42,119 bases of DNA from Oligoflexus sp. (GTDB lineage Bacteria > Bdellovibrionota_B > Oligoflexia > Oligoflexales > Oligoflexaceae). Positions 18,708-26,358 of the stretch are shown in pieces. Position 1 is the stretch's first letter, and each line of letters opens with the position of its first letter. The notes under the pieces are model-generated. The model was not told where the DNA came from. It saw nothing but the letters and a program-made list of their open reading frames with translations, and ran no database searches. Both the position numbers and the translations under genes were made by a program. Location: positions 1 to 42,119 of the forward strand of contig JACMPP010000085.1 in assembly GCA_014377445.1 (NCBI GenBank). Reading direction: 5' to 3'.

Positions 18708-19698
18708 GCAAGCTGTCCTTCCACTTCACCTGACTTGGTTGCGTCGTCCACGCACTCGACAATCTCTTCCAGCCCTGTCGATTCAATGCTGCGTCGACCC
18801 CTGTCAAATTCGACCTTTGACCTAAGATGAGAATAGCGTCTTCGCCGCCGGCACCGGTGGTTTTAAAGGACCAAGATCGATCAAATCCACTCAAGGACGC
18901 AAGTCCTTTATAGAGAGAGGCCGGATAAAAAGGAGCTTTTTGAAAGAGTTGGCGATGAGCTTGGTTGGCCGCTATCAAGCCTTCACCTTCCTGAGCGAGA
19001 AACGCATCGATTAAGAATTCGTTTCGCTGCAAAAGTTCGGGCCAAAGTCCTTCCTGATCGAGCCATCCTCGAACGGATCCACCGACTTGTTCCGTCGGAG
19101 CTCCCTGCCCTCCGGCGTAGGGGTGGACCCAATCATTCAGCCAATCCAAACTGAGGCTGCGAATCGCGCCAGGCCAACACTCATAGTCCGGTCGCCATTC
19201 CAAATAACCCCCATGAAGCTGAGTCACGAGGTCATAGCCGGATGCAAAGCCCTGCTGTTCCCTTTGCAGTCTCCATGCCTCGCGAGCGGAAGACCAAAGA
19301 ATGTCAGGCGGAAACTGTATCGATTGTTTTGCAAAAGCTAAGAGTCCTAGATGGGCTGCCAGGCGAACTGCCGATGAACTGCCAAGGCCAAAGGCCACAG
19401 GAAGATGGGAGCGTACCTGCACCGATGCCCTGGAAATATCGTGCTGCTTCGCCGCCGATTGGAGGCTGTCGAGCAGTGGTTCTGGATTTTTATTAAAATT
19501 GAGTTGAATCGGCTGCGGCCACAGATTGGATTGAACCTCTATCGAATCTTCGATCCTATCCGAAATATCCATCGTCAGGAAAGCATCGACGGCTGCGGAA
19601 AGACTGCGACCCTTGGTCAGAACAGAGTATTCGCCCGCGAGCATGATTTTGCCCGGGACGCTTACGGTCACGCCTTGTCTTTGTGAGCTTGTGTTCAT
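18700..19698 (-). CDS. mvaK2: Phosphomevalonate kinase
   Basis: The product is 332 residues of the bacterial GHMP type. It phosphorylates 5-phosphomevalonate to the diphosphate. Motifs are PGKIMLAGEYSVLTKG (~14-29), FGLGSSSAVRLAAHLG (~107-122) and FKTTGAGGEDAILILG (~277-292). The GEYSVL box marks phosphomevalonate kinase rather than mevalonate kinase (GEHAVV). Its ATG shares a base with the mvaA stop (TAATG), and its 3' end overlaps mvaD. The assignment is by motif and by completing the pathway between the two neighbours. Confidence 0.92.
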   Translation of the reverse strand: MNTSSQRQGVTVSVPGKIMLAGEYSVLTKGRSLSAAVDAFLTMDISDRIEDSIEVQSNLWPQPIQLNFNKNPEPLLDSLQSAAKQHDISRASVQVRSHLPVAFGLGSSSAVRLAAHLGLLAFAKQSIQFPPDILWSSAREAWRLQREQQGFASGYDLVTQLHGGYLEWRPDYECWPGAIRSLSLDWLNDWVHPYAGGQGAPTEQVGGSVRGWLDQEGLWPELLQRNEFLIDAFLAQEGEGLIAANQAHRQLFQKAPFYPASLYKGLASLSGFDRSWSFKTTGAGGEDAILILGQRSNLTGVDAALNRQGWKRLSSAWTTQPSQVKWKDSLHD

Positions 19699-20930
19699 TA
19701 ATGTTTTTCTCGCTGGGCAAGAAGAATATTGCCCTGATGAAGGCTCATGTGCCCCCGTTGAATACCTTCCGAAGCCAGAGCCCGCAGAGCCGAAAGGTTT
19801 TGAGCCAGGCCGACGGTCACAATGATTTCGGCGAGAGCCTGCGCATTGGGGCTGCCGAGAAGTTTGATTGCAGCCTGGGCCGTCGGGTGAAGCGTCGTCA
19901 CGCCTCCCACTGTGCCTACGGCCATCGGCAATTCAATATCACCCTCGAGATCGCCGTCGGCATTTTTCCGCCATTTTGTCATCGGCTGATAGACACCCGA
20001 ACGGCAGGCATAGGCATGCGCTCCCGCTTCGACAGCGCGCCAGTCATTGCCCGTGGCGATGACGACCGGATCGATGCCGTTCATCACACCTTTGTTATGG
20101 GTCGTCGCCCGATAGACGTCGTGAGCCGCGAAAAGATAGGCTTGCACGATGCGATCGACAACTTCGGGGCCCGTGAACTCTTGATTGCTCAGGGCTTCTT
20201 TGGGCACGCGGCATTGCGCGCGGGCCATGCGCTTGTCGCAGAGATTGGTGAGGATACGAAGGCCCATTTCGCAGGGAATCAGCTCCGAAACACGCTTGCT
20301 CAATTTTTCACAGATCGTGTTGATGAGGTTGGCGCCCATCGCATCGCGGGTATCGATGTCGACATATATCACCAGCGACTGGATCGCATCGATGAAACGC
20401 CAGCGGATGCCCCGCACACCACCGCCACGCGCGAGGAGTCGCTGCTGTCCGTCGTGTGCATGAGCTATAAGTTCGCTTGTGTATTCTGTGAGGATGCTAT
20501 CGTAATCGACATCTTCAGTCGGGTAGAGTTGGATTTGGCCGGTGCCGATCGGGGGCGTGCTTGAGCTGGTAAATCCACCACCGAGTCGCGCGAGTTTTGC
20601 GCCATGACTTGCCGCAGCCACGACGCTTGTTTCCTCAACCGCCATCGGTACGAGAATGTCCTGACCATTGATATGAAAGTTGGTGGCCACTCCGAGCGGA
20701 AGGGCCATCGTGCCGATACCGTTTTCGATAAAGACGTTGACGAGCTCTGCATTCAAAGTCGAGAAGTCGCCAAAGTTTTCGCTTTGCTTCGGATCGATTT
20801 GAGCGAGGTCCTGGATAATTTCCCGGCGCTGACTTATGCCCAGTTCGTAGAAACCTGGCAGACGTGAGCTGAAGCGAGATGCTGGAGAGTCTTTGCGCTG
20901 CGGAAAGTGTGTACTCGTTTCACCGGTCAT
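19698..20930 (-). CDS. mvaA: Hydroxymethylglutaryl-CoA reductase, class II
   Basis: The product is 410 residues, the size of bacterial class II enzymes, without the membrane anchor of eukaryotic class I. It reduces HMG-CoA to mevalonate, the first committed step here. Conserved features are RLPGFYELGISQR at the start, ENGIGTMALPLGVA with the catalytic Glu (~80), EETSVVAAASHGAK, the cofactor region DAMGANLINTICE (~215), and GHMSLHQGN near the C-terminus with the catalytic His. It is the first gene of the four-gene operon. The upstream gap holds inverted repeats and probably the operon promoter. Confidence 0.95.
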   Translation of the reverse strand: MTGETSTHFPQRKDSPASRFSSRLPGFYELGISQRREIIQDLAQIDPKQSENFGDFSTLNAELVNVFIENGIGTMALPLGVATNFHINGQDILVPMAVEETSVVAAASHGAKLARLGGGFTSSSTPPIGTGQIQLYPTEDVDYDSILTEYTSELIAHAHDGQQRLLARGGGVRGIRWRFIDAIQSLVIYVDIDTRDAMGANLINTICEKLSKRVSELIPCEMGLRILTNLCDKRMARAQCRVPKEALSNQEFTGPEVVDRIVQAYLFAAHDVYRATTHNKGVMNGIDPVVIATGNDWRAVEAGAHAYACRSGVYQPMTKWRKNADGDLEGDIELPMAVGTVGGVTTLHPTAQAAIKLLGSPNAQALAEIIVTVGLAQNLSALRALASEGIQRGHMSLHQGNILLAQREKH

Positions 20931-21255
20931 ATCTTTTCACTCATGTTAGGCACTTAGGAGTGTTTACAGCGATTCCAGTCTGCCTCAATCTGCGTGCCAG
21001 TTCAAGCTTTCTTGAACAAAGCTTCTGCCATCAGAGCAAACTGACTCTGAGCCTTAATTTGTAGCAGTTTATGACAGGTAAAGGGGGAGTGAACTATGTT
21101 GAAAAGACTGAGGTGTGCGCTGATTTCCCTGAGCTTGGAAAGCCGGCAGTCAGCGCTTGATCCTTAGACGGTTGATGCATTTATAACTAACTAAAACCAC
21201 TGACTAAAATACGAGAGTTTCATGGCTTGGATACTGCATGCTACCATCCTATAGT
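20931..21255. promoter_or_regulatory. Intergenic control region upstream of the mevalonate operon
   Basis: GTTCAAG/CTTGAAC (21000-21006 and 21011-21017) is a perfect 7-bp inverted repeat with a 4-nt loop. TCAGAG/CTCTGA (21031-21036 and 21045-21050) is a perfect 6-bp one. Both lie 70-120 bp before the mvaA start. They could be operators or leader hairpins. No confident -35/-10 pair was identified. A tiny plus-strand ORF sits at 21096. Confidence 0.4.
21096..21167 (+). CDS. Very short ORF with strong ribosome site
   Basis: ATG 21096 follows AAAGGGGGAG, an unusually good Shine-Dalgarno stretch with suitable spacing, but encodes only 23 residues (MLKRLRCALISLSLESRQSA and on). The basic start then short hydrophobic run resembles the beginning of a signal peptide. 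It may be a leader peptide or the stump of a lost gene. Low confidence that a functional peptide is made. Confidence 0.25.
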   Translation: MLKRLRCALISLSLESRQSALDP

Positions 21256-22578
21256 TCAAAAGTTAGGAATTTGAGTTGGAATTAATCGATTGAAATCCGT
21301 TTCATAAGGACGACCCCGAACGATCTTAGAACGAAGGTCAGCAAGGGTCTTCGCACCGCTCGCCAACATTGTCAGGCGTAGCCCCCGCACGTACCCTTCG
21401 ATAGTTTGTTCCACCGCTTCCTCATTCTGCAAAGCCGCTTTGAGGAGGGGCAGGCCCACACCCGCAAACTGTGCCCCGAGCGCCGCGGCCTTTGCCACGG
21501 TTTGGCCATCGCGAATGCCCCCGGTGGCAATCAATGGGAAATGGGGAAGGGCTTCCCGCACGGACGCCAGACTGTAGGCTGTGGGAATACCCCAGTTTCT
21601 AAAGGTTAAACCAAGCTGACTCACAATGTCTGATGAGCTCCTCAGGCCTTCAATATGGGCCCAGGATGTGCCGCCCGCACCGCCGATATCAATGGCCGCA
21701 ATGCCTGCTTCAGAAAGCATGCGCGCCGAAGCCGGTGAGATTCCCGAGCCTACTTCTTTGGCAATCACAGGCACGTCGAGCTCTTTGCAGATCGTCTCAA
21801 GACTTTTCATGATGCCGGCAAGATTGCGATCCCCTTCAACCTGAATATGCTCCTGAACCACATTAAAATGAATCGCCAGAGCATCGGCTTTGATCATGTC
21901 CACCGCGCGGCGGCAACGATCGAGCGCCCCTCGATCGGCGAGCTGGGCGATCCCGATATTGCCGATGAGAAAAACGTCGGGGGCACTGTCTTTCACGCTG
22001 AAAATTGGGGCATACTCGGCATTATCGAGTGCGATTCTTTGCGATCCCACACCCATGGGGATTCCAAATTTTTGAGCGGCCAGTGCGAGTCGGCGATTGA
22101 TCTCCGTCCCCTTTTGAATGCCGCCTGTCATGCCCGTGATGAGTATAGGCAAGGCGAACTTTCGGCCTAAAAATTGGACCGAAGTGTCAATTTCTGAATG
22201 ATCGAAAAGGGGAAGGGCTTCTGGCAAAAACGAAAGCTCTTGAAATCCCGTGTAGCGATCGCTGGCTTCTACGTCCTGCGAACGACAGATTTCGATATGC
22301 TGGTCCTTACGAATTTGACCTAGCAATTCCTGAAGAGTTTGGCGTTCTTTTGCTGAGATAATGAAATGATAAGGATAAACCTCCGTTTCCAGACGACCTT
22401 CGAAATGAAAATTCTGGTCGTTTTGGAGGGAAACGGTAATATGGGTAAGACGTGTGGAAAAGCTCTTGAGAGGGCTCTCCAGGATCAAGCGATCCGGCGC
22501 GCAGGCGGTTACAAGTCCCGCGTGACCTTGTCCTGCGATCCACGGTAAAGCTGGGCTAAGCTTGATGAATTCGGCCAT
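21256..22578 (-). CDS. fni: Type 2 isopentenyl-diphosphate isomerase with N-terminal extension
   Basis: I choose ATG 22578 (440 residues) after AGAGGA; a TTG at 22599 would add seven. The core from ~Arg90 (RKDQHIEIC) is the FMN-dependent type 2 enzyme that interconverts IPP and DMAPP. Motifs are LITGMTGG, GVGSQR, GNIGIAQL, the substrate-binding HFNVVQEH, AKEVGSGIS, DIGGAGGTSWAHIE, ATGGIRDG, and the FMN phosphate loop ALGAQFAGVGLPLL. Family members are ~340-350 residues, so residues 1-89 are extra. That part has no recognised domain. It lies 326 bp upstream of the mevalonate operon on the same strand and completes the pathway to DMAPP. Confidence 0.93.
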   Translation of the reverse strand: MAEFIKLSPALPWIAGQGHAGLVTACAPDRLILESPLKSFSTRLTHITVSLQNDQNFHFEGRLETEVYPYHFIISAKERQTLQELLGQIRKDQHIEICRSQDVEASDRYTGFQELSFLPEALPLFDHSEIDTSVQFLGRKFALPILITGMTGGIQKGTEINRRLALAAQKFGIPMGVGSQRIALDNAEYAPIFSVKDSAPDVFLIGNIGIAQLADRGALDRCRRAVDMIKADALAIHFNVVQEHIQVEGDRNLAGIMKSLETICKELDVPVIAKEVGSGISPASARMLSEAGIAAIDIGGAGGTSWAHIEGLRSSSDIVSQLGLTFRNWGIPTAYSLASVREALPHFPLIATGGIRDGQTVAKAAALGAQFAGVGLPLLKAALQNEEAVEQTIEGYVRGLRLTMLASGAKTLADLRSKIVRGRPYETDFNRLIPTQIPNF

Positions 22579-22679
22579 CGTCAAAGGTCCTCTCGTCAAT
22601 CAGGCTATGGGTTTAACATGGGATACAAATTAAAGGCGAGTCTTTTGGGCAAGCCAACTATCAAGAAATGGAGTTTTCT

Positions 22680-23000
22680 ATGAGAGTCATGACTCTTGCC
22701 GTATTGACATGCTTCATGATGCCGGGTGCATTTGCCAAGACTGTCGTTCACACCGAAGAAGTGGTGGAGGAACAAGACAAGACCGATACCAAGGTGTTCT
22801 GCTCAAAAAATAATGAGAAGGAAGCGGTCAGTCTTTGTGAAAAATGGTTGGGCAAACAAACCAAATCGCTGGGCGATCGCATGTTGACCAGCAATTGCAG
22901 CCAAGGCGATATGAGTTCGGACGCCGGCTGTCTTTACAAGGCGACCGGCGAAATCAAATTTATGATGAAGAAATATCATCGCGATACAGTTAGAGAGTAA
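22680..23000 (+). CDS. Small secreted Cys-containing protein
   Basis: I choose ATG 22680 (MRVMTLAVLTC, 106 residues), which has GGAG eight bases upstream; a frame from ATG 22668 has no ribosome site. A signal peptide ends near PGAFA. The mature part is acidic then basic, with four cysteines (VFCSKNN, SLCEKW, SNCSQG, AGCLYK). No family recognised. It ends 2 bp before the epimerase gene at 23003, so the two are likely co-transcribed. Confidence 0.75.
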   Translation: MRVMTLAVLTCFMMPGAFAKTVVHTEEVVEEQDKTDTKVFCSKNNEKEAVSLCEKWLGKQTKSLGDRMLTSNCSQGDMSSDAGCLYKATGEIKFMMKKYHRDTVRE

Positions 23001-23002
23001 GC

Positions 23003-23869
23003 ATGGCCAAGATACTTATAGCCGGTGCGGGATATCTGGGGCTCGCGCTTGCGGATCGTCTGTCCCACGATGCTGCCGGGACCCACCAAATATTCCTGGC
23101 GCGACGCTCCGCTCGACCAAGCCCGGGTCTGAAGACGATCGCCTGTGACTTTACAGATAGCGCCTCGCTCAAGGATCTACCTGTCGTCGATGCGATTTAT
23201 TATGCTGTGGCAGCTGACGACTCGACTGATTTAGCCTATGAAAAGGCTTACCTCGTCGCAGTTCGGAATCTCGTTGAGCATTATCAGAAACGGGGGATCA
23301 ATCCTCGTTTTTATCTCTCATCGAGCACGTCCGTCTATGCTGCAAAGCAAGGTGAGATTGTCACTGAAGACTCGGTTGGTCTTGCGCAATCAGGTCCGAG
23401 TCGTTTCATAGTCGCCGGCGAAAAGTTTCTTCGCGCGTCGGGTCTGGAAGGTGCGGTGCTTCGTTACGGTGGCATCTATGGGCCAACACGGACAAGTTTT
23501 GTGCGGCGGATACAGGAAGGGCAAGAGCCATTGAAGCCGAATGCGCAGCAGTACAGCAATCGCATTCACCGTGATGATGCAGTGGGAATCGTTGCATTTC
23601 TCATGGGCCGCGAGGATCCGGGTATGGCGGTAATCAACGCTGTCGATTTGAGGCCTGAACTTCGAGACGATGTTATTCGCTGGGTACTGGCAGAGCTTGG
23701 GATATCAGTTGAGGATTGCCCGGTCGATCATTCGACCGAATTGCGGCGCGGACATAAACGGGTGGTTTCGGATAAGCTGCAGAAGATGGGTTATCCCTTT
23801 CTGTTTCCGAGTTTTCGGGAAGGCTATGGCCCCCTCCTCTCCCAAATGCGGGATGAGCGTCCAACATAA
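23003..23869 (+). CDS. NAD-dependent epimerase/dehydratase-family protein
   Basis: The product is 288 residues of the atypical SDR type, similar in layout to YeeZ. The dinucleotide-binding motif GAGYLG (~7-12) is near the start. Residues ~100-107 (FYLSSSTSVYA) hold the Ser/Thr cluster of SDR active sites. The usual YxxxK is replaced by a sequence around SRFIVAGEKFLRASG, where Lys is kept but the Tyr is Phe, as in some atypical SDRs. GGIYGP follows, typical of the family. Substrate unknown; a nucleoside-sugar or quinone substrate is possible. Confidence 0.85.
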   Translation: MAKILIAGAGYLGLALADRLSHDAAGTHQIFLARRSARPSPGLKTIACDFTDSASLKDLPVVDAIYYAVAADDSTDLAYEKAYLVAVRNLVEHYQKRGINPRFYLSSSTSVYAAKQGEIVTEDSVGLAQSGPSRFIVAGEKFLRASGLEGAVLRYGGIYGPTRTSFVRRIQEGQEPLKPNAQQYSNRIHRDDAVGIVAFLMGREDPGMAVINAVDLRPELRDDVIRWVLAELGISVEDCPVDHSTELRRGHKRVVSDKLQKMGYPFLFPSFREGYGPLLSQMRDERPT

Positions 23870-23926
23870 TCGAAATTCTTTTCTTTGATAACGATAGCTA
23901 AGGCCTCAACAGCCGCCTCACGGGAT

Positions 23927-24237
23927 CTAATGAAGTCTGATTCCAAGCCCAAAGCTCGTGTTCCCGTGACCTCGATCGTAGACCAGGTACCCCCCATTAT
24001 CCGTCAGTATACTTCTTGAAATGCTGAGGCCATGTCCAGCCATTTTCGTACGACCCTTGCGCGTGGATGATAGCCAGAGGGTTGTTGATTTCATCGGCGA
24101 TACTTCCTATTTCACCGAGCGGGGCGAGCTTGGCCGAATGGATGACCACGCCCCGCTGGGCATTCATAAGTGACTCAGCTTCCTTGATCTCGCTGATATC
24201 CTGAATTGTTCTGAGAAAGGCTGTCTCTGGGGCTCGA
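23927..24237 (-). pseudogene. Decayed histidine kinase fragment (PAS end, HisKA, end of ATPase)
   Basis: Reading down from ~24237 on the minus strand, FLRTIQDISEIKEAE is the exit of a PAS domain, and SAKLAPLGEIGSIADEINNP is an H-box whose phospho-acceptor His is Asp (normally AHEINNP). After AIIHAQG the frame breaks. In another frame GHGLSISRSILTDNGGYLVYD and then FGLGIRLH-stop match the last part of a HATPase domain, ending at TAG 23927. About 100 residues of ATPase are therefore deleted and a frameshift follows. The upstream part is replaced by the 3' end of the lipoprotein gene at 24175. Not functional. The parent kinase would have been a PAS-sensor of the ResE/AtoS style. Confidence 0.75.
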
Positions 24238-24795
24238 AGCAGGGGAGGCAGCCGGCATTTCTTGCATGTCTGTCGAGCTGGAATCTTTTTGTGTTGCATC
24301 CGTCTTGGTTGGCGCTGCTGTGGGAAGGTTCTCTTCGACATCGCCTTCAGCGGGAGCGACACAGAGCGGAACTGTATAGTTATTCGGGCCAACTTTGGAT
24401 TTGAAGTCCTTGCTGCTTTTGCAGAACTCGTTGGAATAGATCAGCACGCCTGCTGTGTAGAATCTCATGGTCAGCGTATAGGTTTTATAAGGCTCCAAAG
24501 GTACCAAATCATTCAACGCATAGTTTTCGATTTCTTTTGCGATCGAACCTTCCACGGCAAGTGTGAGGCTGATGCGGGTATATTCCTTGGCGCCAGTCGG
24601 CAGGGACGAGGCACCGACTTTTAGAGTTGTAGTCGGTGAGTCGTCGACAGGTGACGACGTTACAGGATTGGTTGCGCCCGTGACAGCTATGGGCGTGTAG
24701 CCTCTCTCTTGAATCTCCACTGTCGGGCGCGTGGATTTGCAGGCGCTGAGCAGAGCGGGAATGACGATGATCGAAAGGAGCTTAAGGGTTCGCAT
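24175..24795 (-). CDS. Lipoprotein with 3' end formed by kinase debris
   Basis: The product is 206 residues. A lipobox (ALLSAC, Cys19) predicts a lipoprotein. The middle is a beta-rich domain (ISLTLAVEGSIAKEIENYAL) with two cysteines. The C-terminal ~45 residues are low-complexity Ser/Thr/Ala/Pro. The last ~21 residues come from the kinase remnant read in another frame: the bases encoding SPRDSLSQNNSGYQRDQGS here also encode ETAFLRTIQDISEIKEAE. Its original stop has therefore been lost and it now runs into foreign sequence. The start at 24795 overlaps the upstream lipoprotein gene by 14 bp, so they form an operon. Function unknown. Confidence 0.8.
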   Translation of the reverse strand: MRTLKLLSIIVIPALLSACKSTRPTVEIQERGYTPIAVTGATNPVTSSPVDDSPTTTLKVGASSLPTGAKEYTRISLTLAVEGSIAKEIENYALNDLVPLEPYKTYTLTMRFYTAGVLIYSNEFCKSSKDFKSKVGPNNYTVPLCVAPAEGDVEENLPTAAPTKTDATQKDSSSTDMQEMPAASPASSPRDSLSQNNSGYQRDQGS

Positions 24796-25246
24796 CGCTT
24801 ACTCCGCATTTGCTTTCGAAAGCATTCATCAGGAGATCGAGCTGAGGATTGCCGAGCTCGCCTTCGGGACGGCGAAATTTCATTTTCTCGTCACTGGTCT
24901 CCGAAAGGAGAACCGCTTCGCCCCCTAAATAGCCAAAGTATTGAATCGAGGGAATTTGCGCCCGAAATATAAACGCATCAGCCAGTTCTTGTTTGCTGAC
25001 GGCGGCAATAGCCAGGTCGACTTCTTTTATGTTGGATAGATCACTGCGAATGATCGTGCAGGTCAGTTCACGATTCTCAGGATATTTCTTCGTAAGATCA
25101 CCAATCACTTTTTTAAGGACAGGATCGCTTGACGCGCCTGTAACCAAAAGAGGAGCGGGAGCTTTCACGTCTTTATCGTTATCGGCTGTACGACAGGCGT
25201 TCAACAGAAGGAGAAGGAAACTCAAGCTGAGAATGCGAAGCTGCAT
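24782..25246 (-). CDS. Short lipoprotein resembling a periplasmic binding-protein fragment
   Basis: The product is 154 residues. A lipoprotein signal ends in LLLLLNAC (Cys18). ATG 25246 follows GGGGGAT. The mature part, with APLLVTGASSDPVLKKVIGD and an IKEVDLAIAAVSKQELAD stretch, resembles the first lobe of PstS-like solute-binding proteins, but it is far shorter than a full two-lobe protein. That similarity is an impression, not a family call. It is the first gene of a two-gene operon with the lipoprotein at 24175. Confidence 0.7.
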   Translation of the reverse strand: MQLRILSLSFLLLLLNACRTADNDKDVKAPAPLLVTGASSDPVLKKVIGDLTKKYPENRELTCTIIRSDLSNIKEVDLAIAAVSKQELADAFIFRAQIPSIQYFGYLGGEAVLLSETSDEKMKFRRPEGELGNPQLDLLMNAFESKCGVSDANP

Positions 25247-25341
25247 AGTGATCCCCCGGCCATTTTTTTTATTTTACCACACATTATGTCTGTCGTAGGA
25301 GGAGCTTAACCTTGCTAAAGATTGGTAGGAGGAGGTGGTCG

Positions 25342-25677
25342 ATGCTTTTGCGACTTTGTATTCCGATTATCACTTTGATTCTGTTGAAGAATCTTGTGGT
25401 TTTAGGCGAAACCGCAGATTTTGTCCTGAGTAGTTTTAGGGAGGATTATCAGGCGCTTGCATGCGCACGAAGTGATGTCTACCGGCGGAATCTGGCCGAC
25501 AGTTTGCATTTTCTTGCCGCTCAATATCCCTATGTCGCAGAAGCGCTCTATGAAGAGGAGACCGATGAAGAGTTATCGATGGATTGCAAGGCTGCAAGTT
25601 TCAGCGCCTTTCGGGAATCGAATCCCCGACTCCCCTGGAGTTATCCCAACTGGGTCTACAGGGAAACAGCGCGGTGA
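25342..25677 (+). CDS. Small membrane-anchored protein of a Tad-like cluster
   Basis: I choose ATG 25342, preceded by a near-perfect AGGAGGAGG (111 residues). A TTG at 25312 also has an AGGAGGAG site and would add ten residues (MLKIGRRRWS). The N-terminus is one hydrophobic helix (LLRLCIPIITLILLKNLVVL) followed by a polar helical region with two cysteines (LACARSD, MDCKAA). It looks like a TadE/pilin-type anchored protein, but no family signature is clear. Its last 113 bases overlap the next gene in another frame, so its true end is uncertain. Confidence 0.6.
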   Translation: MLLRLCIPIITLILLKNLVVLGETADFVLSSFREDYQALACARSDVYRRNLADSLHFLAAQYPYVAEALYEEETDEELSMDCKAASFSAFRESNPRLPWSYPNWVYRETAR

Positions 25678-25981
25678 AGTTGATTGGATCGTATTCGTCT
25701 TTTTTCTCGCTTCCTTTCAATTCTGGCAACTTTCGCTTCTGCAGAAGGCCGCGGATTCATGGAGTGCGAGTTATCAGGCGCTTGAAGATGTTTCACAAAA
25801 ACCGTTTACGAACAATGAAATGAACAAGGAATTTAAAGCGCTTGGTCAGGACTGGCCCAGCCCGCGCTCCCGTATTGACTACGGCGCGAATCATCAAAAG
25901 GAAAGAGATGCGGAGGCACTATGTATCATCGGACGCGAGAAGCTCTTAGAGGAAGATTTCAAAAAATTGCACTGCGAGTAA
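25565..25981 (+). CDS. TadE-like membrane protein
   Basis: The start is ATG 25565 after AGAGGAG (138 residues); no later ATG, GTG or TTG precedes the hydrophobic helix. Residues ~38-42 (KQRGE) and then VDWIVFVFFLASFQFWQLSL resemble the Tad pseudopilin start, a charged Arg-Gly followed by an acidic residue and one membrane helix. The remainder is polar and helical, ending with one Cys. It overlaps the preceding gene by 113 bp and the next by 61 bp. Role inferred from the RcpA/CpaC-like protein downstream. Confidence 0.6.
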   Translation: MKSYRWIARLQVSAPFGNRIPDSPGVIPTGSTGKQRGEVDWIVFVFFLASFQFWQLSLLQKAADSWSASYQALEDVSQKPFTNNEMNKEFKALGQDWPSPRSRIDYGANHQKERDAEALCIIGREKLLEEDFKKLHCE

Positions 25982-26358
25982 GCTGCTTGAATCTGCCGCC
26001 GGTCGCCACCCACCTGGCCTGTTTCCTCGTCGGGACGCTGCTCTTCGAACCTGATGGTTCGGGTAAAGTGCCGCAGGGCATACTCGTCCCCTGGCCTGCG
26101 CCGAAGATCGATGGTGGGGTTCATGTAACGGAAGAATTTAATCTGATCGATGCGGATCGCCAATGCCTGCTCATCCCGCAGAGCTTTCGGATCTGGCAAG
26201 CCGAGCAGAAAAAGGTCTTTGTCATCGTGCCCAAGAATCGTCTCATCGCCGAAAGTCTGAGCGCTCTGCAGCGCTCCAGTGCTCATCTTGCGCCCTCTGG
26301 TAAAAACAGCGCTCCATTCCCGCACTGTGAGAAGAAGAATGTCATCATATATCCTTAG
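25921..26358 (+). CDS. CpaB/RcpC-like protein of a Tad-like cluster
   Basis: ATG 25921 follows GCGGAGG (145 residues). The N-terminus has a basic stretch then a hydrophobic helix (VATHLACFLVGTLLF). The rest resembles the core of Flp pilus assembly protein CpaB/RcpC: a proline-rich PQGILVPWPAPKIDGG, a strand ending CLLIPQS, and KVFVIVPKNRLIAESLSALQ, which recalls the final beta/alpha of CpaB. It is shorter than usual CpaB (~250-300). The call depends on context and weak similarity. It overlaps its neighbours by 61 and 20 bp. Confidence 0.5.
   Translation: MYHRTREALRGRFQKIALRVSCLNLPPVATHLACFLVGTLLFEPDGSGKVPQGILVPWPAPKIDGGVHVTEEFNLIDADRQCLLIPQSFRIWQAEQKKVFVIVPKNRLIAESLSALQRSSAHLAPSGKNSAPFPHCEKKNVIIYP

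Noticed and set aside
20879..21064. Short plus-strand ORF upstream of the mevalonate operon
   Set aside because: It overlaps the mvaA start region, has no ribosome site and encodes no recognisable segment.
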